From NCBI RefSeq assembly GCF_900232995.1, contig NZ_OCVX01000005.1:176413-240412 (forward strand): a stretch of 64,000 bases of DNA. The letters run 5' to 3'. Below, in pieces: positions 43,054 to 52,760 of the stretch (the stretch's first letter is position 1; the number at the start of each line of letters is the position of its first letter). A program made the position numbers and the translations under genes. A model generated the notes under the pieces. The model did no database searches and had not been told where the DNA came from. It was given only the letters and a program-made list of their open reading frames with translations. Origin of the DNA: Mycobacterium simulans. Its GTDB lineage: Bacteria > Actinomycetota > Actinomycetes > Mycobacteriales > Mycobacteriaceae.

Positions 43054-45827
43054 CAGGCGCGTTCTTTCTGGACCAACTCGTAGGACTCGATGACGTCGCC
43101 TTCCTTGATGTCGGAGTAGCCCAACGTCATACCGCACTCGAAGCCCTCGCGGACCTCGGTCACGTCGTCCTTTTCCCGACGCAGCGAAGCGATCGAGAGG
43201 TTTTCGCTGACCACGATGTTGTCTCGCAACAACCGAGCCTTTGCGTTGCGGCGCACCACACCGGAGGTAATCAGGCAACCCGCGATGATGCCGACCTTCG
43301 AAGACCGGAACAGCGCCCGGATCTCGGCGCGGCCCAACTGGTTTTCCTCGTAGATCGGCTTGAGCATGCCACGCAGGGCCTTCTCGATCTCGTCGATCGC
43401 CTGGTAGATAACCGAGTAGTAGCGGATGTCCACGCCCTCGCGGTTGGCCAGCTCGGTCGCCTTCCCTTCGGCGCGCACGTTGAACCCGATGATCACCGCA
43501 TCCGAGGCCGACGCCAGGTTGACGTTGGTCTCGGTGATGCCACCGACGCCGCGGTCGATGACACGCAGCACCACTTCGTCGTCGACCTGGATACCCATCA
43601 GGGCCTCCTCCAGCGCCTCGACGGTACCGGCGTTGTCGCCCTTGAGGATCAAGTTCAGCTGGCTGGTTTCCTTCAGCGCCGAGTCCAGGTCCTCCAGGCT
43701 GATCCGCTTGCGAGAGCGTGCCGCCAGGGCGTTGCGCTTGCGGGCGCTGCGCCGATCGGCGATTTGACGGGCGATGCGGTCCTCGTCCACAACCAGGAAG
43801 TTGTCTCCGGCGCCGGGAACCGACGTGAAGCCGATGACCTGAACCGGACGCGACGGCAGCGCCGCCTCGATATCCTCGCCGTGTTCGTCGACCATGCGGC
43901 GGACGCGGCCATAGGCGTCGCCGGCGACCACGGAGTCGCCGACCCGCAACGTGCCGCGCTGAATCAACACGGTGGCCACTGGGCCGCGGCCGCGGTCCAG
44001 GTGCGCCTCGATCGCCACACCCTGGGCCTCCATGTCGGGGTTGGCCCGCAGATCCAGGGCAGCGTCGGCGGTCAGCACGACCGCCTCGAGCAGCGCCTCG
44101 ATGTTGGTGCCCTGCTTGGCGGAGATATCGACGAACATGGTGTCGCCACCGAAATCCTCTGCCACCAAACCATATTCGGTGAGCTGGCCGCGGATCTTGG
44201 CCGGGTCGGCACCTTCCTTGTCGATCTTGTTCACCGCCACCACGATCGGCACATCGGCCGCCTGCGCGTGGTTGATGGCCTCCACCGTCTGCGGCATCAC
44301 GCCGTCGTCGGCCGCGACCACCAGGATGGCGATGTCGGTGGCCTTGGCACCGCGGGCACGCATGGCGGTGAACGCCTCGTGACCCGGGGTGTCGATAAAG
44401 GTGATCAACCGCTCGTCGCCGTCGAGGTCGACGCCGACCTGGTAGGCGCCGATGTGCTGAGTGATGCCGCCGGCCTCTTCCTCGCGGACGTTGGCCTTTC
44501 GGATGGTGTCCAGCAGGCGGGTCTTGCCGTGGTCGACGTGACCCATCACGGTCACCACCGGCGGACGCGTCTGTAGATCGGCCTCGTCTCCCGTGTCCTC
44601 CCCGTAGGAGAGGTCGAACGATTCCAGCAGCTCGCGGTCTTCGTCCTCGGGGCTAACGACCTGAACGTTGTAGTTCATCTCGCTGCCCAGCAATTCCAGC
44701 GTCTCGTCGCCAACCGACTGCGTGGCGGTCACCATCTCGCCGAGGTTGAACAGCGCCTGCACCAGCGCGGCCGGGTTGGCGTCGATCTTCTCGGCGAAGT
44801 CCGACAGCGACGCTCCGCGGGCCAGCCGGATCGTCTCGCCGTTGCCGTGCGGCAACCGCACACCGCCGACGACCGGCGCCTGCATCGAGTCGTATTCCTG
44901 GCGCTTCTGCCGCTTGGACTTGCGGCCACGCCGGGGCGCACCGCCGGGACGACCAAAAGCACCGGCAGCACCGCCACGCTGCCCGGGACGGCCACCACCG
45001 CCACCGGGACCACCACCGCCGGGACGGCCACGGAAGCCGGTTCCGGGTGCGGCCCCTACCCCACCGCCACCGCGGTAATTGCCGCCACCTGTATCGGAGC
45101 GCCCACCGGGCCCACCGGGCCGGCCACCGCCGGGTCGGGGTGCGCCGGTCCGCGGCGGACGTGGCCCACCCCCCGCGCCACCGGGCCGGGGCGGCATGCT
45201 GCCCGGTGAGGCGCCGCCTGGACGGGGCGCCCCTGGCCTGGCCGCTCCGGGACGCGGAGCCTGCGGCCGCGGGATGGGCCGGTCGACGGGTTGCGCCGAC
45301 GAGAATGGGTTGTTGCCCACGCGCGGGGTACGTATGCCCGGCTTCGGCGCCGGACCTGGCCGGGGCCCTGGAGTCATTCCGGGGTGGGGCGCGGCAGGGC
45401 CGGGCGACTGACCGGGTGTCGGCGCCGCTGGAGGCGCGGGAGTTGCGGCAACAGCGGCACCCGAGGTCGAGGCGGCGGGGGTGGACGCCGTGGTCCTACC
45501 GGATTCGGCGGCCTTACCGGGTGCGCCGGCCGGTTCGCCGTTGCCCACCGCCTTGTCAATTGCGGTTTCCAAGGCTTGGTCGACCTTCTTGCCGAGGCCT
45601 TTACCGGGAGCGCCGCCGGGCACCTTTTCGGCCGCCTTGGTGCCGCCTTTTTCGGTGGCCTGCTTGCTGCCACCGAACGACTCGCGGAGCCGGCGAGCAA
45701 CCGGTGCCTCCACCGTCGACGATGCCGATTTGACGAATTCGCCCTGTTCATTCAGTCGGGCGAGAACTTCCTTGCTGGTAACACCGAGTTCCTTAGCCAA
45801 CTCGTGTACGCGGGCCTTACCTGCCAC
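43053..45827 (-). CDS. infB: Translation initiation factor IF-2
   Basis: The 924-residue GTPase has an N-terminal IF2N domain (RVHELAKELGVTSKEVLARL), then a very long Gly/Pro/Arg-rich linker (about residues 110-330), a second IF2N-like segment (LSDFAEKIDANPAALVQALFNLG), and the G domain with G1 VMGHVDHGKT, G3 DTPGHEAF and G4 NKID. Beta-barrel and C-terminal fMet-tRNA-binding domains follow. The linker contains pure Gly/Arg/Pro runs and is where length differs from H37Rv. It stands between ylxR and rbfA, as usual. Confidence 0.97.
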   Translation of the reverse strand: MAGKARVHELAKELGVTSKEVLARLNEQGEFVKSASSTVEAPVARRLRESFGGSKQATEKGGTKAAEKVPGGAPGKGLGKKVDQALETAIDKAVGNGEPAGAPGKAAESGRTTASTPAASTSGAAVAATPAPPAAPTPGQSPGPAAPHPGMTPGPRPGPAPKPGIRTPRVGNNPFSSAQPVDRPIPRPQAPRPGAARPGAPRPGGASPGSMPPRPGGAGGGPRPPRTGAPRPGGGRPGGPGGRSDTGGGNYRGGGGVGAAPGTGFRGRPGGGGPGGGGGRPGQRGGAAGAFGRPGGAPRRGRKSKRQKRQEYDSMQAPVVGGVRLPHGNGETIRLARGASLSDFAEKIDANPAALVQALFNLGEMVTATQSVGDETLELLGSEMNYNVQVVSPEDEDRELLESFDLSYGEDTGDEADLQTRPPVVTVMGHVDHGKTRLLDTIRKANVREEEAGGITQHIGAYQVGVDLDGDERLITFIDTPGHEAFTAMRARGAKATDIAILVVAADDGVMPQTVEAINHAQAADVPIVVAVNKIDKEGADPAKIRGQLTEYGLVAEDFGGDTMFVDISAKQGTNIEALLEAVVLTADAALDLRANPDMEAQGVAIEAHLDRGRGPVATVLIQRGTLRVGDSVVAGDAYGRVRRMVDEHGEDIEAALPSRPVQVIGFTSVPGAGDNFLVVDEDRIARQIADRRSARKRNALAARSRKRISLEDLDSALKETSQLNLILKGDNAGTVEALEEALMGIQVDDEVVLRVIDRGVGGITETNVNLASASDAVIIGFNVRAEGKATELANREGVDIRYYSVIYQAIDEIEKALRGMLKPIYEENQLGRAEIRALFRSSKVGIIAGCLITSGVVRRNAKARLLRDNIVVSENLSIASLRREKDDVTEVREGFECGMTLGYSDIKEGDVIESYELVQKERA

Positions 45828-45900
45828 TACATCTCCTGTCCATGAGGCGACAGTCGTGGGCCGCGCCTCGGGTGCTAGCTGTAACGCATAGAGGTGGGAG

Positions 45901-46284
45901 TCATCGGGACTTCACGGTGTGCTCATGTTCGTTGCTACCTGTTCTGTTGCCTGGTGAATCGAGCTCCTCTAGATGAGCAAGGTGCTCGACCACCGCGGAT
46001 GTATCCGGCGAACCGGTGATGCGCAGCGCTCTTGTGAAAGCCCGCCGCCGAATCGCTTGTTGTACGCACTGCCGTACGGGATGCACCCATGCACCCCGCC
46101 CCGGCAGTCCCCTGGCTGTGTCAACGATTACGACGTAGTTGCCGTTCCCGGTCGACTCTGCCACCACTCGAAGCAGTTCGGCTGCCAACTCTCGCTTCCG
46201 GCACCCGACACACGTCCGCACCGGTCCATCGGTGCATCTGTGCGCCCGGCTGGCCAGGGGGGCCGAAGGCTCGCGCTGGATCAC
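45901..46284 (-). CDS. YlxR (DUF448) family RNA-binding protein (Rv2840c)
   Basis: The conserved core starts at residue 22 (VRTCVGCRKRELAAELLRVV) and includes GLPGRGAWVHPVRQCVQQAIRRRAFTRALR, the GRGA(Y/W)V motif of YlxR. The family is encoded between nusA and infB in many bacteria and may modulate RNase P or nucleoid functions. The reading frame opens at GTG 46284, but GTG 46221, just before the conserved core, is also possible. An unusual C-terminal tail with Asn/His runs is not conserved in families I know. Confidence 0.88.
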   Translation of the reverse strand: MIQREPSAPLASRAHRCTDGPVRTCVGCRKRELAAELLRVVAESTGNGNYVVIVDTARGLPGRGAWVHPVRQCVQQAIRRRAFTRALRITGSPDTSAVVEHLAHLEELDSPGNRTGSNEHEHTVKSR

Positions 46285-46346
46285 GGCTCAGTCTAGCGTC
46301 ACCGAACAAGCACTCAGCACCACCCGGCGATGGCCGGGGTTGAGTC

Positions 46347-47390
46347 TCAGCGCTCGTGTGCCATCCCGCGGCTGGCCCCCGGTTCTGGTTGGCCCGCCGG
46401 GTGGCCCGGCGAATCCCCGCGGATGTCGATCCGCCAGCCAGTGAGCCGGGCGGCCAGTCTCGCGTTCTGGCCTTCCTTGCCGATTGCCAGCGACAACTGG
46501 AAGTCGGGAACCACCACGCGCGCGGCCCGGGCAGTCTGGTCGATTACCGACACCGAGACCACTTTTGCGGGCGACAACGCATTGGCGACGAAGCGGGCCG
46601 GGTCCTCGTCGTAGTCGATGATGTCGATCTTCTCGCCGGAGAGTTCGCTCATCACATTGCGGACCCGTTGCCCCATGGGACCGATGCAAGCGCCCTTGGC
46701 GTTTAGCCCAGCAACGTGCGACCGCACCGCGATCTTGGAGCGATGGCCCGCTTCCCGCGCCACCGCCACGATCTCTACCGACCCGTCGGCGATCTCCGGG
46801 ACTTCCAGCGAGAACAGCTTTCGCACCAGGTTGGGGTGAGTCCGAGACAACGTGATCAGCGGCTCGCGGGCACCGCGGCTCACACCGACCACGTAGCAGC
46901 GCAGCCGGTTGCCGTGCTCGTAACTCTCGCCGGGAACCTGTTCGGCCGCCGGGATCACACCCTCGGAGGCCTTGGTTTCGCTGCCCATCCGGACGACGAC
47001 CAGACCGCGCGCGTTTGCCCTGCTGTCGCGCTGGATCACTCCGGCGACGATCTCGCCCTCGCGGGTGGAAAACTCGCCGTAGGTGCGCTCATTCTCCGCG
47101 TCGCGGAATCGTTGCAGCATCACCTGTCGCGCGGTGGTGGCAGCGATCCGGCCGAAACCCTCGGGAGTGTCGTCCCATTCACTGATGAGATTGCCGTCGT
47201 CGTCCAGTTCGCGGGCGATCACCCGAACGACACCGGTTTTGCGGTCGATCTCGATACGCGCGTCGGTCTGGTGACCTTGGGTGTGCCGGTAGGCGGTGAG
47301 CAGCGCCGATTTGATCGTTTCAAGCAATTCGTTGACCGAGATGCCCCGGTCTACCTCGATTGCATGCAGCGCAGCCATGTCAATGTTCAT
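46347..47390 (-). CDS. nusA: Transcription termination/antitermination factor NusA
   Basis: The 347-residue protein has the N-terminal RNA polymerase-binding domain (MNIDMAALHAIEVDRGISVNELLETIKSAL region), an S1 domain (GEIVAGVIQRDSRANARGLVVVR) and two KH domains (GHRSKIAVRS, then GACIGPMGQRVRNVMSELSG and LAIGKEGQNARLAARLTGW). It lacks the C-terminal acidic repeats of enterobacterial NusA, as is normal for mycobacteria. Its ATG overlaps the rimP stop (ATGA). Confidence 0.96.
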   Translation of the reverse strand: MNIDMAALHAIEVDRGISVNELLETIKSALLTAYRHTQGHQTDARIEIDRKTGVVRVIARELDDDGNLISEWDDTPEGFGRIAATTARQVMLQRFRDAENERTYGEFSTREGEIVAGVIQRDSRANARGLVVVRMGSETKASEGVIPAAEQVPGESYEHGNRLRCYVVGVSRGAREPLITLSRTHPNLVRKLFSLEVPEIADGSVEIVAVAREAGHRSKIAVRSHVAGLNAKGACIGPMGQRVRNVMSELSGEKIDIIDYDEDPARFVANALSPAKVVSVSVIDQTARAARVVVPDFQLSLAIGKEGQNARLAARLTGWRIDIRGDSPGHPAGQPEPGASRGMAHER

Positions 47391-47929
47391 GCTCCGGCCT
47401 CCGTCTCCTGCGCCCGACCTACCTCAGCCGGTCGGGCCAGTTCCAGCTCCGCTGGGGCTGGTGGCGAAAACTCAACTTGGACAACAGCTTTCACAATTTC
47501 CGACAATGGGATTTCACGTACCGTCCATCCCCGGCCCTGCCGGACGACCAGCGAGACAATGTCGTCGCGCGTCTCGCCGACTCGGCCGGTCAGCTGTGAT
47601 CCATCCGATAACGCCAGTTCAACCTTGCGGCCACGCGAGCGGCGGAAGTGCTTCTCACTAGTCAACGGGCGTTCCACACCGGGGGAACTCACCTCGAGGA
47701 CGTAACGGTCACGGATGCTGTCCAGGCCGTCCAGCAAAGCCGAAGCCGATCGCGACAGCGCGGCTATCGTGTCGAGGTCGAGGGCCGTATCGCCGTCGGC
47801 GATCACAGCAATTCGTGGTGGGCGGACGTGAGTGTCGATGACCACGTCTTCGATCTCGTATCCGGCGCGCGCGAACTCTTCACCGAGTAGCTCGATCACC
47901 TGCGTCTGCGAAGGTAGCCCGGTGGTCAC
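47387..47929 (-). CDS. rimP: Ribosome maturation factor RimP
   Basis: The 180-residue protein has the RimP N-domain (LLGEEFARAGYEIEDVVIDTHVRPPRIAVIADGDTALDLDTIAALSRSASALLDG) and the family motif YVLEVSSPGVERPLTSEKHFRRSRGRKV. It assists 30S assembly. It is the first gene of the long minus-strand translation operon. The 178-bp region to Rv2843 (47930-48107) should carry divergent promoters. Confidence 0.95.
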   Translation of the reverse strand: MTTGLPSQTQVIELLGEEFARAGYEIEDVVIDTHVRPPRIAVIADGDTALDLDTIAALSRSASALLDGLDSIRDRYVLEVSSPGVERPLTSEKHFRRSRGRKVELALSDGSQLTGRVGETRDDIVSLVVRQGRGWTVREIPLSEIVKAVVQVEFSPPAPAELELARPAEVGRAQETEAGA

Positions 47930-48107
47930 GGCGAGCTCCTCATCTTGAATTGTCCGGTGACCGGCGGATGTCGCCGCCAGGTGGCCCAGGTGTCACGCGG
48001 GCGTGCAACAGCCAGCGTTCCACCAGAACCAGCTATCAACGATACGCCAGTAATCGCAAATGACGCCGTGATCGTGCCGTCAAGATCTCTAATGGCAGGA
48101 TGTTGCT

Positions 48108-48641
48108 GTGCATAGAGCAGTACCCCTCATCAACAGGCGGGGTGTGCTCGCCGGTGGTGCCGCTCTCGCTGCACTCGGGGTGGTAACGACCGCCTGCGGC
48201 GAGTCGACGCCCAAGCCCCCTGCAGTCGAAGAGCTGCTGGGCCCATTGGAGCAGGCCCGGCACGATAGCGCGCTCGCCTCGGCGGCTGCGGGGGCCGTCG
48301 GCAGCCCACCGCAGATCGCTGCCGCGTTGACGGTGGTCGCCTCCCAGCGCGCCGCACATGCCCGAGCGCTGGCCACCGAGATCGCCCGGGCCGCTGGCAA
48401 GCTCGTATCCGCAACCAGCGAGACAAGCACCTCAAGCCTCAGTCCCACCGAGCCGGCGGCCCCGCCGCCACCGCCGCCGCCGGTATCCGATGTGGTCGAT
48501 TCGCTGCGCGCGTCGGCGGAAAACGCCAGTCGTCTGGTGGCCACGTCGTCGGGCTACCGGGCAGGACTGCTCGCCTCCATCGCCGCTTCCTGCACCGCGT
48601 CGTACACGGTGGCGCTGGTGCCCGGAGGTCCATCGATATGA
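48108..48641 (+). CDS. Lipoprotein with twin-arginine signal, DUF4439-associated (Rv2843)
   Basis: The 177-residue protein starts at GTG 48108 with NRRGVLAGGAALAALGVVTTACGES, a twin-arginine signal with a lipobox TTAC. The mature part is helical (ARHDSALASAAAGAVG, ASQRAAHARALATEIARAAG) with a Pro-run linker. It ends with a sequence ATGA shared with the next gene, so the two are translationally coupled. Together they probably form an envelope-associated pair of unknown function. Confidence 0.82.
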   Translation: MHRAVPLINRRGVLAGGAALAALGVVTTACGESTPKPPAVEELLGPLEQARHDSALASAAAGAVGSPPQIAAALTVVASQRAAHARALATEIARAAGKLVSATSETSTSSLSPTEPAAPPPPPPPVSDVVDSLRASAENASRLVATSSGYRAGLLASIAASCTASYTVALVPGGPSI

Positions 48642-49126
48642 CGTCCTCCGAGCCCACCGCCGGTGCCACGCCGAAGCGGTCCCCCGCCGGCAAGGATGCC
48701 GACAACGCGGCGCTGAGCGACGCGCTGACCGTCGAGCACGCGACGATCTACGGCTACGGCATCGTGTCCGCGCTGTCCCCCCCGAGCGTCAACGACTTGG
48801 TGGTGGAAGCGCTGACCCAGCATCGGCAACGTCGCGACGACGTCATCGCCATGCTGGCCGCGCGTAAAGTCACCGCACCGGTCGCCGCCGCCGGCTACCA
48901 GTTGCCGGCGCCCGTAGGCAGCCCGGCCGAAGCGGCCCGGCTGGCCGCGCGGATGGAAAACGACGGCGCCACGGCGTGGCGCGCAGTGGTTGAGCATGCC
49001 GACACGGCCGATGACCGCGCATTCGCGGCGACGGCCCTGACCCAGAGCGCGGTCATGGCCGCCCGCTGGAACAAGGTGTTGGGCGCCTGGCCCATTACCG
49101 CGTCATTCCCGGGCGGCAACGAATAG
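48638..49126 (+). CDS. DUF4439 ferritin-like protein (Rv2844)
   Basis: The 162-residue helical protein has the DUF4439 pattern: LSDALTVEHATIYGYGIVSAL, then TQHRQRRDDVIAMLAARK, with Glu/His positions reminiscent of ferritin-like bundles, and AFAATALTQSAVMAARWNKVLG. No metal site can be confirmed. It is coupled to the lipoprotein gene upstream. The proS stop lies 15 bp from its end on the opposite strand. Confidence 0.82.
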   Translation: MTSSEPTAGATPKRSPAGKDADNAALSDALTVEHATIYGYGIVSALSPPSVNDLVVEALTQHRQRRDDVIAMLAARKVTAPVAAAGYQLPAPVGSPAEAARLAARMENDGATAWRAVVEHADTADDRAFAATALTQSAVMAARWNKVLGAWPITASFPGGNE

Positions 49127-49141
49127 CCCGGCCGAGCCAAA

Positions 49142-50890
49142 CTAGGCGGTGACGGCCGCCGCGATCTCGGTGGCCAGCGAGGCGCCGGCAGCCAACTCGC
49201 GCTTCTCGCCGCTGAAACGGTTGCGTAGCTCGACCACCCCGTCTGCCCAACCGCGTCCCACCACGACGATCCAGGGCATTCCCAGCAGTTCAGCGTCCTT
49301 GAACTTGACGCCGGGCGATGCCTGACGGTCGTCGAGCAGCACCTCGATACCCAACGTGTCGAGGTCGGTGGCCAGCGCGGCGGCTCCTGCGCCGGCGGCC
49401 GCGTCCTTGTTGGCGATCACCAGATGGACATCGAACGGCGCGATTGCCGATGGCCAACGCAGGCCTAGTTCGTCATGGTGCTGCTCGGCGACGACGGCAA
49501 CCAGCCGCGATACCCCGATGCCGTAGGAACCCATGATCAGCCGCACCGGTTTGCCGTCCTCGCCGAGCACGTCGACGGTGAAGGCATCGGTGTATTTGCG
49601 GCCGAGTTGGAAGATGTGCCCGATCTCGATGCCGCGCGCCATGATCAGCCGACCGGCGCCGTCGGGAGACGGATCGCCTTCACGTACCTCGGCGGCCTCG
49701 ATGGTGCCGTCGGCGGTGAAGTCGCGGCCGGCAACCAGGCCGACGACATGGCGGCCGGGCTGATCCGCGCCGGTGATCCAGCTGGTGCCGTCGACCACCC
49801 GCGGATCGACCAGATAACGAACATTGTTGTCGCGCAAGGCCTTCGGCCCGATATAACCCTTTACCAGAAAGGGGTACTTGGCGAAATCGTCGTCGTCGAG
49901 CAACGCGTAGTCAGCCGGTTCGACGGCCGCGGCCAGCCGCTTGTCGTCGACCTCACGGTCACCGGGCACGCCGATGGCCAACAGTTCCCAGTCCTCGCCG
50001 GGCTGGCGGACCTTGACCAGTACGTTCTTCAAGGTGTCCGCGGCGGTGACCGTTCGACCCAAATCGGCCTCATTGGCCCAAGCCACCAGGCTGGCGATGG
50101 TGGGGGTATCGCCGGTGTCGTGAACCACCGCCTCGGGCAACCCGTCAATGGGCTGCTCTTCCGGGCGGGATGTGATTACCGCTTCGACGTTGGCCGCGTA
50201 GCCCGACTCCAGGCACCGTACGAAGGTGTCCTCACCGATAGGGCTCTCGGCGAGGAACTCCTCCGAGGCGCTGCCGCCCATCGCACCGGAAACCGCGGCG
50301 ACGATGACGTAGCGCACCTGCAGCCGATCGAAGATGCGTTGATAGGCCTCCCGGTGTGCGTGGTAGGACGCCTTCAGCCCGGCGGCATCGATATCGAACG
50401 AGTAGGAGTCCTTCATGACGAACTCCCTGGCGCGCAAGATTCCCGCCCGCGGCCGCGCCTCGTCGCGGTACTTGATCTGGATTTGGTACAGCGTGAGGGG
50501 AAAGTCTTTGTAAGAGCTGTACTCGCCCTTCACGGTCAGGGTGAACAGCTCTTCGTGGGTGGGGCCCAGCATGTAGTCATTTCCGCGGCGGTCCCGTAGC
50601 CGAAACACACTGTCGCCGTACTCGGTCCATCGGTTCGTCGTCTCATAGGGCGCCCGCGGCAACAGCGCCGGAAACAGGATCTCCTGGCCGCCGATCGCGT
50701 TCATCTCGTCACGGACCACACGCTCGATGTTGCGCAGCACCTTCAGCCCCAGCGGTAACCAGCTGTATAGCCCCGGCGCGACGGGCCGGATGTATCCGGC
50801 CCGGATCAGCAGTTTGTGGCTGGCCACTTCGGCGTCGGCGGGATCGTCGCGCAGGGTGCGCAGGAACAGCTCGGACATCCGGGTAATCAC
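49142..50890 (-). CDS. proS: Prolyl-tRNA synthetase
   Basis: The 582-residue class II synthetase starts at GTG 50890 (VITRMSELFLRTLRDDPADAEVASHKLLIRAGYIRPVAPGLYSW region). It has motif 2 (FPLTLYQIQIKYRDEARPRAGILRAREFVMKDSYSF), an INS editing domain with the long insertion of bacterial-type ProRS, motif 3 (GSYGIGVSRLVAVVAEQHHD) and an anticodon domain. It belongs to the long bacterial type. The upstream extension to 51007 lacks family sequence. Confidence 0.96.
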   Translation of the reverse strand: MITRMSELFLRTLRDDPADAEVASHKLLIRAGYIRPVAPGLYSWLPLGLKVLRNIERVVRDEMNAIGGQEILFPALLPRAPYETTNRWTEYGDSVFRLRDRRGNDYMLGPTHEELFTLTVKGEYSSYKDFPLTLYQIQIKYRDEARPRAGILRAREFVMKDSYSFDIDAAGLKASYHAHREAYQRIFDRLQVRYVIVAAVSGAMGGSASEEFLAESPIGEDTFVRCLESGYAANVEAVITSRPEEQPIDGLPEAVVHDTGDTPTIASLVAWANEADLGRTVTAADTLKNVLVKVRQPGEDWELLAIGVPGDREVDDKRLAAAVEPADYALLDDDDFAKYPFLVKGYIGPKALRDNNVRYLVDPRVVDGTSWITGADQPGRHVVGLVAGRDFTADGTIEAAEVREGDPSPDGAGRLIMARGIEIGHIFQLGRKYTDAFTVDVLGEDGKPVRLIMGSYGIGVSRLVAVVAEQHHDELGLRWPSAIAPFDVHLVIANKDAAAGAGAAALATDLDTLGIEVLLDDRQASPGVKFKDAELLGMPWIVVVGRGWADGVVELRNRFSGEKRELAAGASLATEIAAAVTA

Positions 50891-50962
50891 AGCGGGCCAG
50901 CCTAGCTTGGCGGGTTTGGGGCGGAGACGGGCGCAGCGGGTCGCGGTTCCCCCGCGGCCACT

Positions 50963-51017
50963 GAGCCTGAAGATTCGCAGGGAAAGTGCGGGTGGGGCCC
51001 TGCACAACTACAGGCTC
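50963..51017. repeat. Dispersed palindromic element, copy 2
   Basis: An imperfect inverted repeat starts GAGCCTGAAGATTCGCAGG and ends CCTGCACAACTACAGGCTC, with core AAAGTGCGGGT. It matches the reverse complement of the element at 23951-24011 over nearly its whole length. It lies upstream of proS and downstream of efpA, both on the minus strand. The surrounding 50891-51157 contains no gene; the rest probably holds the proS promoter. Confidence 0.65.
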
Positions 51018-51157
51018 GAGGGCGATACGTGCCGCTCCGCGCGAGACGAAGCCACCGAGTGTGTCCTCAGGGCTTTAATGTGCAGTCAGGGCGGGATTTT
51101 CGCGGCGCGGCCACCGTAGGAGCACACCGAAAGCCCGCGCCTTAGGGCCGTCGGCGA

Positions 51158-52738
51158 CTACAGCTCTCCAGCGTCGATGGCTTCCTTGACCTCTTGGGCG
51201 TGGGCAACCTGCGCAGGGGTGTAACCGATGAACAGCGCCGCACAGCCAACTATGACGGCCGCCCCAGCCACCCACAGCAGCCCATAGGTGTAGCCGTGGT
51301 CAAGGGCTTGCAACTGGACGTCGTTCATGAACTTCACCGGGCCGGTGGTACCGCCCAGGTACAACGTGCGCGACGTGATCACGGCCTGGATGACGGCCAG
51401 CACCAGCGGACCGCCCAGACTCTGCGCCATTAGCGCCATCGCCGATACCGGGCCGATCTGGTCGAAACCAACGCCGGCGATCGCCGAAAGTGTCAACGGG
51501 ACGACGACCATGCCGATACCGATGCCGCCGACGACGATCGGCATGACCAGGTTGGGGAAGTAGGGCACGCCACGGTGCATGAAGAACGAGCCGTACAGCA
51601 TGGCGACTAGCAGCAGCCACCCGCCGCCGATCGTCAACACCCGTGGCGAAAACCGTGACACCAGTTGCGAGGAGATGCCCAGGCCGATTCCCATCGCGAT
51701 GACGAACGGGATAAAGCCAACGCCCGCGCGCAGCGCGCTGTAACCCAAGATGTCCTGCACATACAGGCCGATGCACACCGTCAGACTGAACATGACGCCA
51801 CCAGCCAGGAGGATTGAGCCAAACGTGACCAGCCGGTTGCGATCGCGGAACAGGTGGAACGGCACCACGGGATTTTCTGCGGTGCGCTCCACGATGGCGA
51901 ACGCGATGGCCGCCGCCAGGGCCACCGCACCCGAACCGATGGTGGTGACGGAGATCCAGCCCTTTTCCGGGCCCATCGAGAAGGCGAAGACGGCCGCGGT
52001 GCACGCCAGCGTGGCCAGCATGGCCCCGGCAGCGTCGAGCTTCATCCGCTCACGGTTGGTTTCCCGCAGCGCGGTGCGGGCCAGGTAGATCATCACCAGC
52101 CCGATTGGCACGTTCACCATGAACGCCAGCCGCCAGGAAACCTCGGTAAGCGCTCCCCCGACCACCAGGCCCATTACCGATCCGATTGCGGTCATAGCGG
52201 CGAACACGGCCGTGGCGGCGTTACGCGCCGGTCCCTTGGGGAAGGTCGTGGCTACCAGCGCCAGACCCGTCGGCGATGCGATGGCCGACCCGATGCCCTG
52301 GGAGAGCCTGGCGATGACCATCGTCGCTTCGTCCCAGGCGACCGCGCACAACACCGAGGAGATGGTGAACAATGCGACGCCGACGATAAAGGTGCGCTTG
52401 CGGCCGATGGTGTCGCCGAGGCGGCCACCGAGCAGCATGAGCCCGCCGAAGGTCAGCACATAGGCGGTGATCACCCAGCTGCGACCGGCGTCGGACAAGC
52501 TCAGCTCGTTCTGAATCTTAGGAAGCGCGACGATGGCGACGGTGCTGTCCATCGTCGCGAGCAGCTGCATCCCGCCGATGGCGATGACCGCGGCGATGAA
52601 TCGACGCGAGGGCAGCCAAGTCGGGTAATACCTGCTCATGCGTTCTGCGACGGTTTCGGCCGGGCGCGGAGAGTCCGGACGTTCCTGGCGGCCGGGCGTC
52701 CAATTGGGGACCCGCTCGGTGTCATTAAGAGCCGTCAT
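51158..52738 (-). CDS. efpA: MFS multidrug efflux pump EfpA
   Basis: The 526-residue protein belongs to the QacA/DHA2 group with fourteen predicted membrane segments. Motif A-like GGRLGDTIGRKRTF lies between helices 2 and 3, and the D-x-T segment LATMDSTVAIVALP is in helix 1. In M. tuberculosis efpA is essential or near-essential, induced by isoniazid, and linked to drug tolerance and lipid export. Only 22 bp separate it from the upstream-oriented cysG. Confidence 0.95.
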   Translation of the reverse strand: MTALNDTERVPNWTPGRQERPDSPRPAETVAERMSRYYPTWLPSRRFIAAVIAIGGMQLLATMDSTVAIVALPKIQNELSLSDAGRSWVITAYVLTFGGLMLLGGRLGDTIGRKRTFIVGVALFTISSVLCAVAWDEATMVIARLSQGIGSAIASPTGLALVATTFPKGPARNAATAVFAAMTAIGSVMGLVVGGALTEVSWRLAFMVNVPIGLVMIYLARTALRETNRERMKLDAAGAMLATLACTAAVFAFSMGPEKGWISVTTIGSGAVALAAAIAFAIVERTAENPVVPFHLFRDRNRLVTFGSILLAGGVMFSLTVCIGLYVQDILGYSALRAGVGFIPFVIAMGIGLGISSQLVSRFSPRVLTIGGGWLLLVAMLYGSFFMHRGVPYFPNLVMPIVVGGIGIGMVVVPLTLSAIAGVGFDQIGPVSAMALMAQSLGGPLVLAVIQAVITSRTLYLGGTTGPVKFMNDVQLQALDHGYTYGLLWVAGAAVIVGCAALFIGYTPAQVAHAQEVKEAIDAGEL

Positions 52739-52760
52739 AGCGGGTTACCTTACAGTAATC

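Noticed and set aside
49475..50599. 374-codon plus-strand ORF opposite proS
   Set aside because: Antisense shadow of a well-defined synthetase, with no motif of its own.
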